A stretch of DNA of 64,000 bases from Bradysia coprophila. Taxonomy: Eukaryota; Arthropoda; Insecta; Diptera; Sciaridae. Where the stretch lies: the NCBI RefSeq assembly GCF_014529535.1, contig NC_050735.1:10613739-10677738 (forward strand), read 5' to 3'. Every line of letters begins with the position of its first letter. The first letter of the stretch is position 1. Below the pieces are notes generated by a model that had not been told where the DNA came from, made no database searches, and saw only the letters and a program-made list of their open reading frames with translations. The position numbers and the translations under genes are program-made. This document shows, piece after piece, positions 49,605 to 60,631 of this stretch.

Positions 49605-50559
49605 GTGAAATTGTTTTTTTTTACAGTAATTTACAGTTGTGCGACAACTGTCAAATTTCAGTACCCAATTTAGAGTACCACTCATGCTTGAAGTGAGTTG
49701 GTGGTATTCTAAAATTTGGTACTTAAACTTGACACTCACACAACTGCAAAACACTGTAAAAAAACAATTTCATACAAAATAGTACTCTTTGGCAGCTGTC
49801 GACTCCGATAACTTTTTCATGTGTCGGGACCGAAAATGAGGGAGTTTTGAGATTTTTCTCTGGTTTTTGACCCCTTACATGAACAATTTTTTGAGTATCT
49901 GTTTTGGACTATTGATTTTAGGCACTTTCGCATGTAGCCCTCACTTCGTTCGTCATGTATCGTTCGAACAGATACACAAATAACTATTGCTTCTGTTTTG
50001 ATAGATTTAAAAAAAAAATCAACTCAAACACGCACATTTATGGAGACTTTTAATTTACAGTTCCCAGATTACAGATTATCAAATTTAAATTTCCGTTAAT
50101 GAGAATCTAGCCTTAATGTGCGAATTTCGAAATGTAAAGTGGAAGCAAATTAAAATGATCGATTCTGAGTGTATCCAGATTTGAAAGCCAGTATAGTCTT
50201 ACATACCGCCCATTTGAACTGTTTATATTGCATTTGTAAGGTTTATTATCTGTAAACAGTTCCAATGCACACGTATAAGCTCGACTTCGAAGTATAAACG
50301 TGCGCGCGCAAGCTCAAAACACCGAAAAAACATTGTGAATGTTATGCAAATCGATTGAAAGCTTGTTATTTCGCTAAAAATCTTCATAATCGATCATTTT
50401 AATTTACACTGCCTTTACTTTCGCATATTGAAGACTAACGATGTTTATTTTGACAAATAAATAATTGACCGGCCATTAGATTGTATTTCTCTTCATTAGC
50501 TTTTATTATTTAGTCGATTACCATACGTTGCGGTCTATAAGTCGTAAAACATTGAAAGT
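49605..50559. other. Spacer upstream of argininosuccinate lyase
   Basis: It contains the inverted relative (49826-49995) of the 30.3 kb repeat. No coding exon recognised; the last part must hold the lyase promoter. Confidence 0.45.
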
Positions 50560-52362
50560 ATGTCGAACGAAAGAAAGAAATTGTGGTAAGTACTTAAATC
50601 GTTGATAAATCCAAACGTTTAGGTCATTCTTTTGCTAGTGAATCTATCAAATCAGTTCATGGTAATTTTGTGGTTAAGGTGAAGCTTTTCGATGGTGTGG
50701 CACGATTATAGCCATAAAACATCAAAGATTCTCCACGCTTATTTAATCCGCAGTGAAAAACTAATCTTTCATCCATTGACTCTTTCCATATGTTACCAGG
50801 GGTGGTCGCTTCAAGGACTGTAAAAATGATCCTTTGATGGATTCGTTCAGTGAATCGATAAGTTTCGATCAACGACTCTATGAGGCTGATATTATCGCCT
50901 CCGAAGCGTACTGTAAAGCTATTTGTAAAATTGGTATTATCACAGAATCCGAATGTGCGCAAATCATTGACGGACTGGAAACAATTTTGACGGAATGGAA
51001 GAGCAAAACTTTTGTTGTGAAGCCTTACGACGAGGATATCCATTCGGCAAACGAGCGTCGTCTAGGCGAATTAATCGGAACGATTTCGGGTAAATTGCAC
51101 ACAGGACGTAGTCGAAATGACCAAGTGGCTACGGACATGCGACTTTGGCTTCGAATTGAAGCCACTGCAATTTTAAATCATTTAACCGAATTGATTGCCG
51201 TTGTTGTTCGTCGGGCTGAAAGTGAAGTGGACGTTATTATGCCCGGATACACACATTTGCAAGTAAAATGCGAAATTTTTCAATTAATTGAGAACTTGAC
51301 ATTCTTGTGTATCCTCAGAAAGCTCAGCCTATCCGATGGTCTCACTTTCTACTGTCCAATGCATGGTTATGGTGTAAAGACGTCGAACGTTTGAAACAAT
51401 TAATTGAAAGGATTAATGTATTGCCACTTGGATGTGGTGCCATAGCTGGACATGCATTCAACATAGATCGAGTGTTTTTAGCGGAGGAATTGGGATTCCA
51501 TGGGATGGCTATTAATTCAATGACTGCTGTTGGTGATCGTGATTTTGTAGCTGAATTTCTATTCTGGGCCAGTCTGACCATGCTACACATTTCTCGTATC
51601 GCTGAAGATTTGATCATTTACTCGAGTGCCGAATTCGGTTTTGTTTCGGTGAGCGACTCGTACTCTACTGGATCGAGTTTGATGCCTCAAAAGAAAAATC
51701 CGGATAGTCTGGAGCTGTTACGTGGAAAATGTGGCAGAGTTTTCGGAAGAGTATGAACGTTAATTTGGTCTATTGAACCAATTTGTCACTAAAATGACCA
51801 TGACTTTTTGACTAGATGACAGGATTTATGATGACATACAAAGGACTTCCCAGTTCATACAACAGAGATCTTCAGGAAGACAAGGAACCCTTGTTCGATG
51901 CAGTCGACACATTATCCACATCTCTCCAGATATTGGCTGGTGTACTTGGAACTTTGATGGTAAACTGAGAATAATTTTAAAGTCGGCAAGCTACGCATAA
52001 CGAAAACATTTCCCCAGATCTTCCCAGACAAAATGCGTCAAAGTCTAAGCACAGATATGTTGACCACCGATCTTGCCGATTATTTGGTTCGAAAAGACAT
52101 TCCATTTCGTGAAGCTCATTTCGTCTGTGGACTGGTAGTTAAATTGGCTGCGGAAAAAGGGCTAGGACTGCATGAGTTATCGATCAATGATTTACAAACA
52201 TTGCATCCATCATTCGGAAGTGATGTGGTAGACGTTTGGAACTATGAAAAAAGCATTGAGCTGCGTAGTGCTGTAGGCGGTACGAGTGAATCGTCGGTAA
52301 ACTTTCAAATTGGTCAAATGAAAATGTGGCTAGCCCGGCTAGTTGCAGATAAATCTTTGTAG
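50560..52362 (+). CDS. ASL: Argininosuccinate lyase
   Basis: Five exons (50560-50585, 50800-51262, 51319-51750, 51816-51959, 52018-52362), all phases consistent, give 469 aa (human about 464). The enzyme splits argininosuccinate to arginine and fumarate in the cytosol and belongs to the fumarase/aspartase superfamily. The first exon codes only nine residues. Visible features: WGGRF at the start, [15 protein letters not shown], the substrate loop [21 protein letters not shown] followed by [29 protein letters not shown], and the mobile signature loop [11 protein letters not shown] (281-291) with the catalytic serine. The C-terminal domain ends with VGGTSESSV. All hallmark residues are present. 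Arginine synthesis is incomplete in many insects, so the lyase may serve another route; that is inference. Confidence 0.96.
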
Positions 52363-52860
52363 GCTATTTTGTTGGGAAATAGAGAGATACATTGTTGATG
52401 TTAAACTGCGTAGCATTTTCGATTCAAATACTTATAGTTTGGCCTCATGCATAAAGGAAGCAGTGACACTCATGACAAAGTGGAAGTATCTGAAATTTTA
52501 TTCGGCCAACTAAGAAAGCAAGAACAAGCAAGAAAGCAACCTATCTAGATTATACTGTTCATTGTCAAGGCTATGAGCTTCGAGAGATCACGCAGATTTA
52601 CTCGGATGACACACCACTTTCCATACTATAAAAATTCACTTTTAAACCATCCAAATTCCATTTTGGTGGATTTCTCTGCATGGGACAGGTGAGTTTCTGC
52701 GTATCTAATAAAATAGCGATTTTCTGACCTCCCCAAAGTTTATATTGTTGGTTCATTGTCGAAATAGGACTCTAGCTTGAAACGGTAACATAGACCTACT
52801 AATGTCAGCGCTCTACTATCTCATATGACATTTTATGGATATATTCACCAGATTGAATTG
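52363..52860. other. 3' flank of argininosuccinate lyase
   Basis: 3' UTR and spacer with AATAAA near 52710. No gene recognised. GAATTG at 52855-52860 may be the target copy of the next element. Confidence 0.45.
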
Positions 52861-53954
52861 TCGCGTGTGCAAATAATGTTTTTTTCCCGGTATCCAAAAT
52901 CAGATTTCCCGAATTTCCTGGTATCCTTAAAATTTAGCTAGATTTCCCGATAAAAAAAGTTCTGGTTTCCCGGTAAAAATTTTCTTATTTCCCGGTGAAT
53001 GTATATTATTTTTCAATTAGGTTTGATCAAGTAATGTCGTGACAAACAAGAATTATCTTATAAAACGTCGATAGCCAAAGTCTCGCATTCCAAATGTTTT
53101 CTTAATTTATGTCAGATTTATAATATTTTTTTGTTTTATACTCTCAGCTATTGTAGTGCCTGCCTATTGATTCCAGCTGCCTGGGCCTGCGACATTTGAG
53201 AAGTTACAGAATGATCGTGAGCGAAGCGAGCGAAAAATTTTAGCGATTTATACTTTGAAAATATTCAATTCTCTGACTACAACCCTATATTTATGACGTT
53301 CAGCGTCTGTAATTTTTGATAAGAGAGTAAGTTTCAATTTTCTACTTTGTACATTCTATTTCGGACTTCTCAGCGAAATATTTGTCACGACTCAGCGCCT
53401 GTGAAATTTTAGAGGAAAGTGAATGATAGCGAGCGAAGCGAGCGAGAAAATTTTGCGATTTTATAATTTCAAAAAATTCTATTTCTGACTTCTCAGCCAT
53501 TTCGATTCGATTTCCAGTTTTAATCGATTTCCTGTTTTTTTTTTCAATTTCCTACAGTCAGAGGCAGTCAATTTTCAGCATAAATTTGCTTCAGCTGTTT
53601 TTCAGCTGATCCACACATACAATCAAAACTGGTTTTCCTTGATCATACGGTTGAAGCTGCTACACGCACGCGCATGATAGTGGTAAAACCGTATAAAGAC
53701 GTATAAGACGTTGTGATTGTTTGTATGGATCAGCTGAAAAACAGCTGAAGCTAATTTATGCTGAAAATTGACTGCCTTCGACTGTAGTAAATTTGATTCC
53801 CCGTCTATTTCGATTTCCCGTCAATTTCGATTACCCCTGGCTTCCCGCTTCACGCTACGTCTTCTTTTGGTGGATTTCCGGGATACCGGGTTTTCGGCCA
53901 AAAAATTTCCCAGTATCCCAGATACCGAGGACACACATTATTTGCACACGCGTA
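52861..53954. mobile_element. 1.1 kb TIR element rich in TTTCCCGG motifs
   Basis: Ends TCGCGTGTGCAAATAATGT and ACATTATTTGCACACGCGTA are inverted. GAATTG occurs on both outer sides (52855-52860, 53955-53960) and may be a 6-bp duplication. The interior repeats TTTCCCGGTA, GATTTCCCG and CGATTTCC many times. A second element is nested at 53555-53784. No transposase. Confidence 0.7.
53555..53784. mobile_element. 230-bp mariner/Tc1-type MITE (TA flanks)
   Basis: Inverted ends CAGTCAGAGGCAGTCAATTT and AAATTGACTGCCTTCGACTG are flanked by TA on both sides (53553-53554, 53785-53786). Arms extend through TTCAGCTGTTTTTCAGCTG. TA duplication and CAGT ends fit a Tc1/mariner-mobilised MITE. Confidence 0.8.
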
Positions 53955-53960
53955 GAATTG

Positions 53961-55118
53961 TACCAGAAAACAGAGCTCGAGAGTAACATCATGGTGGGGT
54001 AGTACTTCTTAAACATGCCTGGGTGCCCAACAAGTAATTTAATTGGTGTCGATTAATATCAGCGCCACCATATCACCGCTCGTATATAGCAAAGAATGAA
54101 GTACTGGAAATTTGTGGCGCATCTCTACAGACCAGTGGAGAAGTTTTATGTCACAACCCAATTTTGGAATATATCTCATTCTTGAAAATGGCAAATTGAA
54201 ATTGAGTCCACGAAACCATCCTCAGCACTCCACTCCAGTGATTAAATGCATTTTCGTGTATTTAACAAAGTCCAGAAATTCGTCGGGTATCTGCTCAATA
54301 TATTCCAATTGCAATTCAAAGAAAATTATTTCTTTTCTTTTCTCATGTCATCCACCCTAACAAACATTCCTTTTTTATCGAAAAAATCTGTTTATTGCTG
54401 CATTTTTGCCATAGCGAATACGTCGTAGCTGTGGTCTGTAATCTGGGTAGCTTAAGCTTGGCTTTGAATAGCTTCCATTTACTACATTTCTTTTAACCAG
54501 AAAATCGCGGTTCCGATCCATAATTTTTTTTTTTTTGCACGAATGCATGCGTGGAATCTCGTATACCGTGTACATTGTAAATAACTACCTGGCTGCACGT
54601 TAGTCATAATAATAAAAAACTAATCCATTAGGATTTCATTAGTATCTACATAGTAAGATAAAGACGTTGACAATAAGGAGATTGTGGTTCTTACTCATAG
54701 GTCTTGGCATAACTTGGAACGTCTGAGTCAAATTTTTATTGGTTTTACAATACAAAAATTGCTTCTTCAAATGTTAGATCAACCTTTATTGCCAAACACT
54801 GTTTCGTATTGTTTGTGTGCTTCGGAGAGCTTTCGAAATCTCTGAGCTCCTTTTGGATTTCATTAGTAAAGTGGAATATTTCTCTGGAATCCAACAGAAG
54901 CTTAAAGCTATCAAAAGCTCCTCAAAAGCAAAGTCACAAATCCGATACGATGTTTCGCCCGCAACATTTCAGTTAAATTATAAGTAAAAGTCGCAATATT
55001 CCTATTACCATTTCTACAGTAGTCAACAAGTCGATAACAATAAAAGTTTGAGTCAGTCTTAGCGCGATGGTGATTTTATTTTAGCTGAAACATCATTACG
55101 TTCAGTCCGATAAACTTG
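53961..55118. other. Intergenic, upstream of MFS transporter 1
   Basis: No coding exon recognised. The 3' part presumably carries the transporter promoter. Confidence 0.45.
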
Positions 55119-56803
55119 ATGACAGAAATGGAAAAACAAGAACATAAAAAAGACTTGAACACGCCAGTTCATCCCACTCTTGCCATATATTTGAGCGGAA
55201 ATTTTAGTGAACAACCGTCTAGTTCCACCAATGCAAATTTATCGGATGCAACAGTGAGACCGATTCGATGGGTGTATTTGGAAAATCTGTACAAAAACAA
55301 ATCGCAAATTGGATCGGTTGCCGGAGGTAAGACCTTCGCATCGTGATTTCAATGTTAGTCTGATTGTATACTGTGGGAACTGTATAGGCTACCTGCAGCT
55401 GCTGGTCAGTGGGTCACATATTGCTTGGGGAATTTGGAGATTCGACTTCAATGAACCATGGTTCCGGAGCATAAACGGAACATTCATTTTTATCATAATG
55501 TCTTTTTATGTCGCTGCGATTATCGGAGGTATTATTTCCGGATTTGTAGTGAACATATGGCGGAAACAAACGATTTATGTAAAACGGACTGAAGCAGTGA
55601 AAATCTTGTTCTGTAATTCATTTGTCCCAATTTCAGTGTTTGAGTGGATCGACAATGGTATCGTCCAGTTTAATATTAGTGATATGGTGCTCGGAAGAGA
55701 TGGGAATATTGTTTGCCCGGATGCTGGCAGGTCTGGCACACGGGCTAGTGTACAATGTTTTAATCATTCATGCCGGGGAGAATGCGAGGAAGCAAATGCG
55801 CGGCATTATAACATCCACCATAAACTGCTGTCTTTGGGCGTCGATTTTTATCGGAAGCTTATTGATAGCAAAGGTTCAAATGGGTATAACAACTTCGATC
55901 AGCAGTGATCGAATGATTGGTATATCCAGTTTTGTGTGGTCGGTAATATCGTTAATGTACACAATATTTTGGACTGAAGAGTCAATGGTCTATTTGCTGA
56001 ATCGCAATAAATTGGGTGAGGCACTTGAAGTGATGTCGAAACTGAGAAATGAGCCGGAAACAAGTGGTAGCATTGCAGATGATTTCGAAGAAATGCGACT
56101 GATGGTCAATCGAGACAAAATGGAAGATAAAAATATTTTCAAACACAACAACGATAAACCGCTGATACTGATGTTTGCCCTGAAGTTTCTATATGTTCTA
56201 ACGAACAATGTCCTGTTCAATTGGATATTCATGCTAATACTTACCCGAATATTGCCCGAAGGCAGCAGACGATTGTCTCCAGTGATTTTGACTGCAGTTC
56301 GCTTCATCGGCTCTGTTTTGCAAACGCTTCTGGGCGATACCTTCGGCCGGAAAACATTTCTGAACGCCTCCTGTACGCTGTCTGGCATAACACTTCTCAT
56401 TTTGGAAATTATGCTCATCGCAATTACGGACCACACAATCATTCTCCATTGGGTGACGACGATGCTATGCATTGTGTTCCAGTTTTTCGTTGCACTCGGC
56501 ATAGACCCGATGCATAATGTGATGCTATCCGAAGCGTTTGGCACATCGAAGAAAACTTGGTCGGTGGTGTTCGTTAATGGGTGCGAAAATGCCGCACAAA
56601 TGATTTTCATTGGTGTCAGTTTCGTTGACGGTATTGTCGTCGACACGACATACCACTTGGCCCTATTCATATCGGTTTCCATTATCTTGATATTGGTCGT
56701 TCTGCTGTTTTTCCATTTGCCGGAAACGATAGGATTGTCTTTGAGTGAAACCAGAAATTTGTTCAGGAATGTTACCGCCAAATGTATGACCATGACCCGA
56801 TGA
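55119..56803 (+). CDS. MFS sugar-transporter-like protein 1
   Basis: Three exons (55119-55326, 55388-55578, 55637-56803; introns 61 and 58 bp) give 521 aa. The N-terminal ~70 residues are hydrophilic and cytosolic. Multiple membrane segments follow (for example FIFIIMSFYVAAIIGGIISGF, LILMFALKFLYVL, HLALFISVSIILILVVLLFF), consistent with a 12-helix major facilitator. SLC2-like marks: RMLAGLAHG, ENARKQMRG after helix 4-5, GDTFGRK in the second half and LPETIGLSL after the last helix. The loop 2-3 motif is weak (VVNIWRKQTIY), so substrate use is unclear; a sugar or trehalose-type solute is plausible only by family. Both introns sit at the same places as in the paralogue at 60632-62645, which guided the acceptor choice at 55388. 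Confidence 0.85.
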
Positions 56804-57197
56804 AATATATTATTGTCTACGATCATCAATGAGTGTTATTTTATGCGTCCACTAAGCTCAAAGTGTGCAGCGACGGGTCAGTATCCACTGTTTAATGTTT
56901 ACCTGTAAGTTCAAAAGAAGGTTGTAGCGAGTCAATAACCAGCCACTGTCTATTTGCATCGTTAAAATTCAAACATGTTTTGAATGATGATCAATCAATA
57001 CGTTGACATAGCAAAGCAGCACATTAGTTTATTTCTTTGTTGTCTCAGATTTGAAACCAAAGCTGCAGAACAAGTTTTCTCTGACTAAAATTTCCTCTTT
57101 CACTATCAGTATAAGGCAGGGCTTATTTTGGCGGCATTTAAATCATCATAAATTCAGTTCCCTAATATAACTTCGATATGAATGACGCACTGCAAGC
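56804..57197. other. 3' flank of MFS transporter 1
   Basis: No gene recognised between the transporter stop and the CAGGGCC element at 57198. Confidence 0.45.
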
Positions 57198-57593
57198 CAG
57201 GGCCAATTTTAAGGGAATTAAATTCGTCAAATTCCAGTAAATTTCTTAAGATTAATCGACTCACAGACTCACATCGAAAACAGCTAAAATCTGCAATGAA
57301 AGTACAAATCAGGTATGGTCCGCAAATTTTGACATTAGACCATACCTACAGAGTATACTCTCATTGAAAATGAGTAGGTTTTTCAAGTGAATAAGAGAAG
57401 AAAAAATTAAGGAACTTTAGGGGAATTTGGGGCTTTTGGGGGAATTTCTTAAAATTTCTCGAATTCGAGAAATCCGAGAAACTTTAAGAAACTCGAGAAA
57501 TTAGTTTCTTGAAATTTCTTGAATTTCTCGAAGTTTCTCGAATTTCTTGAATTTTCTTGATTTTCTCTAAAAGTTTCTAAAAAGTAGGCCCTG
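57198..57593. mobile_element. Probable hAT-type MITE filled with TTTCTCGAAA motifs
   Basis: Ends CAGGGCCAATTTTAAGG and CTAAAAAGTAGGCCCTG are imperfect inverted repeats with CAGGG termini. Flanking octamers CTGCAAGC and GTGACAGC match at five positions only, so the duplication is decayed or absent. From about 57445 to 57570 the interior is an array of TTTCTTGAAA and TTTCTCGAAT units in alternating orientation, which read as heat-shock-element pentamers. Confidence 0.68.
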
Positions 57594-58064
57594 GTGACAG
57601 CTGTCAAATGCATTACTATTTTGTATGAAACATTTAACAGTGATGCTTGAAGGGCGTTGACTCAAAGAGAAATACACTCACTCAGACACCTCATTTTGCA
57701 GCAACAGTTTCTGCAAAAGCAAAACTGCCATCAAAGAACATGCGATTGTTTGGACAACCTCTTTATTCTTATTACCTTTCTTTTCGACTACAGCGGAGGG
57801 TCATAGAACCTTGAAATAATTACTCTAAAACACGCCCTGGATCAGACCGAATGACTAACACAATGTATAGTGCTGTGTTATCACAAATAAAAATTCGATA
57901 TGTTCGCTAATTGACATACATTTTATGTGGTATATTTTAGACGAAACATCAATGAGCTGGTATAAAATATACATCCGCTGTTGATTTACAATTCAGTTGA
58001 ACATTAGCTATAATCGGTGTCGGTTTGCTTTTGAATCGGGTTCTCTAAATTCATTTTTAAAAAA
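57594..58064. other. Upstream region of phosphoesterase gene
   Basis: No coding exon recognised; it should hold the promoter and 5' UTR of the gene starting at 58065. Confidence 0.4.
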
Positions 58065-60334
58065 ATGTCGAATCAACTGTTTTTTCGATTTGTGATGATC
58101 ACAATTTTAATAAAAACGGTGATCATGACACAAAACAGTGCTGAGTACAACGCAATTGATGAACGGAATTGTGATTCGGTAGGCTACCTGTAGTGTACTA
58201 TAGTTTGAAGGTGTTAGATGCGTTGATGCGTTAAGTATACTAGACATCCGGTCTCGTAATTTGTCGAAGATCGAATCACTTTAGATTATTTTGTTTCTGA
58301 AGATCAGCTTAAGAGGGAGTTAAATATTGAAGGCTCTGCCTATTTATAGAAACCTAAAAGGTGAAATTCAGAGTAGTAATTTTCTGAGTATATCCAGAGA
58401 ATGTAACAACAACTGGAAGAGAATATTAAATTTCGTTATCATTCACATATTCATAAATATAAATGGTGCATTGAAGATCATCATGCATGACTTGCAAAGT
58501 AAATCATTCAACTTGTCATGATAAAGAATAGAGATGCTGCGCAAACCGACTATTTGCCCCGTCTTTCACAATATTTACAGTGTAAATTTTACACACAGAG
58601 TAACTAAGGGGTCGTTCACAAATGACATCACGCTATTTTTTCGGAATTTTCCACTGACCCCTCGTTACGAAAAATAGTTAAAATTTACCAAATTTTGAAA
58701 GAACCGTTACGTTTTCTTGAAAAACGGAACCAACCCCCTACCCTGTAATTGCGTGACGTTGTTTGTGAATATAGCTTCTGATCTATATAATCCATTTAGA
58801 AGAAAACGTGAAGTATATGTGAGATCAAAAGTTGCCCATTCCTACACATCTTTGATTTTATTTACTTTTTCATGGAGCAATGCTTTTCAGCAGTGTGAAA
58901 ATGATTCGAAACCGTGTGATTGCTCAGTGGACAATTCCACTGTGCATAGGACTCACCATAACCAACCGCCAGTGAGATTTAATTCCAATGGTACACTAAA
59001 AATTGTCCAATTTACCGATTTGTGAGTTTGCTCTGAATGAATTCACTGCATGAACTTATCGAAAGATAATCGATAAAGAATCATTATTTTAGACATTATG
59101 GTCAATTTCCTGAATCCATTGGACCAGAGGATGACTATAATTCGACCAGAGTGATGCGTGATATATTAGAGATGGAACAGCCTGACTTTGTAATTTTTAC
59201 CGGCGATCTCGTTACCGGTGATAAAATGTATCCGAATGTGAGCGAATATATTCACATGTTGCTGAAGCCGGTCGTCGAGAAAGGATACAAGTAAGGAAGT
59301 TGACATACTGTGGACGAAGGTTTTTCAAACTTAAATCGAAAATTTAGATGGGCGTCCGTGTATGGTAATCATGATAGTGCGCCGAACGTTAGTCGCCATG
59401 AGATTTTTCGTGCAGAACAATCGTACGGAAAGTTGTGTTACACCAGCCAAGCAGATCCTAGCCTTCCTGGCGTTACCAATTATTTCATTCCAATATACGG
59501 ACCGGAGAATGCAACAATAACGGGAAAAGAGAAGCCTGTCATGGTATGGTGGTTCTTTGACAGTCGAGGCGGTCGGACTGTCGATGGTAAAGTACCGGAG
59601 TACGTTGATGATAGCGTTGTCGAATGGTTTAGGAATGAGAACAGTAATATTCGATCGAAATGGGGTCAATTGCCGTCGTTGGTCTTTGTGCATATACCTA
59701 CGTGAGTACTGGTGATGGTTCTGAGGAGATTTAGTGAAATTTTCTGCATTTATCAAGTTTCAAATCAATTGATTAACAATTGTGCTTCCAGCCGGGAATA
59801 TGTAACTATGCAACAAACAATCGCCGAAAATAATTTATGTTCCGGATTGGTGGGTAAGCCTAAGCACTTTCCAATGAGAGGTCTTAGTGAAATCTTCGTA
59901 ATTTTGTAACAATTTTGCAGACGATGCAGTAACTCCTCAGGTAAAAGACAGTGGTTTTATGAGGGCTCTGTTGGAGGCAGGAGGAGTGAGATCGATGTTT
60001 GTCGGCCACGATCACGGTAAGTCTATTATTACCTAATACCTACGGCTCTCTCTATCTCTCTCTGTATTTTTTCTTATTTGCTGCTGTTAATTGCAAATTC
60101 ATTGTAATAGGAAATTCATGGTGTTGTCCCTACAAAGGCATCGAAATTTGCTATAACAGACATACCGGATATGGAGGATATGGAGAATGGACTCGGGGTG
60201 CAAGAGTCATAGGACTCGACGTTAACCACTTACAGGAACAAACCAATTATGTCCGTTTGGAGACAGGAGAAATCACCGACGAATTTCCCCCGAAACAGGT
60301 AGACTCCCTGCTGGCATCAGTTTTACCACAATGA
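58065..60334 (+). CDS. Secreted PAP29/Dcr2-type metallophosphoesterase
   Basis: Seven exons (58065-58178, 58891-59021, 59093-59290, 59348-59701, 59792-59853, 59921-60016, 60111-60334) are in phase and give 392 aa. Exon 1 codes a signal peptide (MSNQLFFRFVMITILIKTVIM). The rest is a calcineurin-like phosphoesterase closest to the plant PAP29 and yeast Dcr2/Sia1 group. Two-metal site motifs are all present: D81-L-H83, G119-D120, G154-N-H-D157, H263 (FVHIP) and G315-H-D-H318. Family-specific marks: FDSRGGRTVDG, NSWCCPYKGIEICYNRHTGYGGYGEWTRGAR and a cysteine pattern for disulphides. A phosphatase acting in the secretory pathway or outside the cell is inferred; the substrate is unknown. An AATAAA follows at about 60352. 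It sits between two MFS paralogues, convergent with the second. Confidence 0.88.
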
Positions 60335-60631
60335 GTCCGGTTATCATTTAAAAAATAAATTATGTGGACGTGGGTGTGATGGGTGTATATGCAAAATACG
60401 TTGCCGAGAACCAAAGTAAAAAATAAAAAATTTTGTAAGCGAAAATCAACGGTCCGCCAAAGGGTTTATTATAAAAAATTCTCCGGGCCGCATATAATTT
60501 TGAATTTAACAATTTAAGTGCCACAAGATCGTTAAGTAAGGACTGACGAAAAATCTGTCCTGTAAATCACACGCGCATTCATTGAACATACGGCTCGAAT
60601 TTGAATCCGATCTGAGATCGCATCCACGCAT
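60335..60631. other. Convergent 3' spacer
   Basis: The 297 bp between two tail-to-tail stop codons hold both 3' UTRs. AATAAA for the plus gene is near 60352. No other feature seen. Confidence 0.55.

Noticed and set aside
55990..56829. Minus-strand open frame of 279 codons across MFS transporter 1
   Set aside because: It is the complement of a clear membrane-transporter exon; composition is that of an antisense shadow.
58717..58890. Upstream extension of the phosphoesterase exon 2 open frame
   Set aside because: A better start is the signal-peptide exon at 58065-58178, which joins in phase at 58891; the extension has no ATG in a good context and looks intronic.
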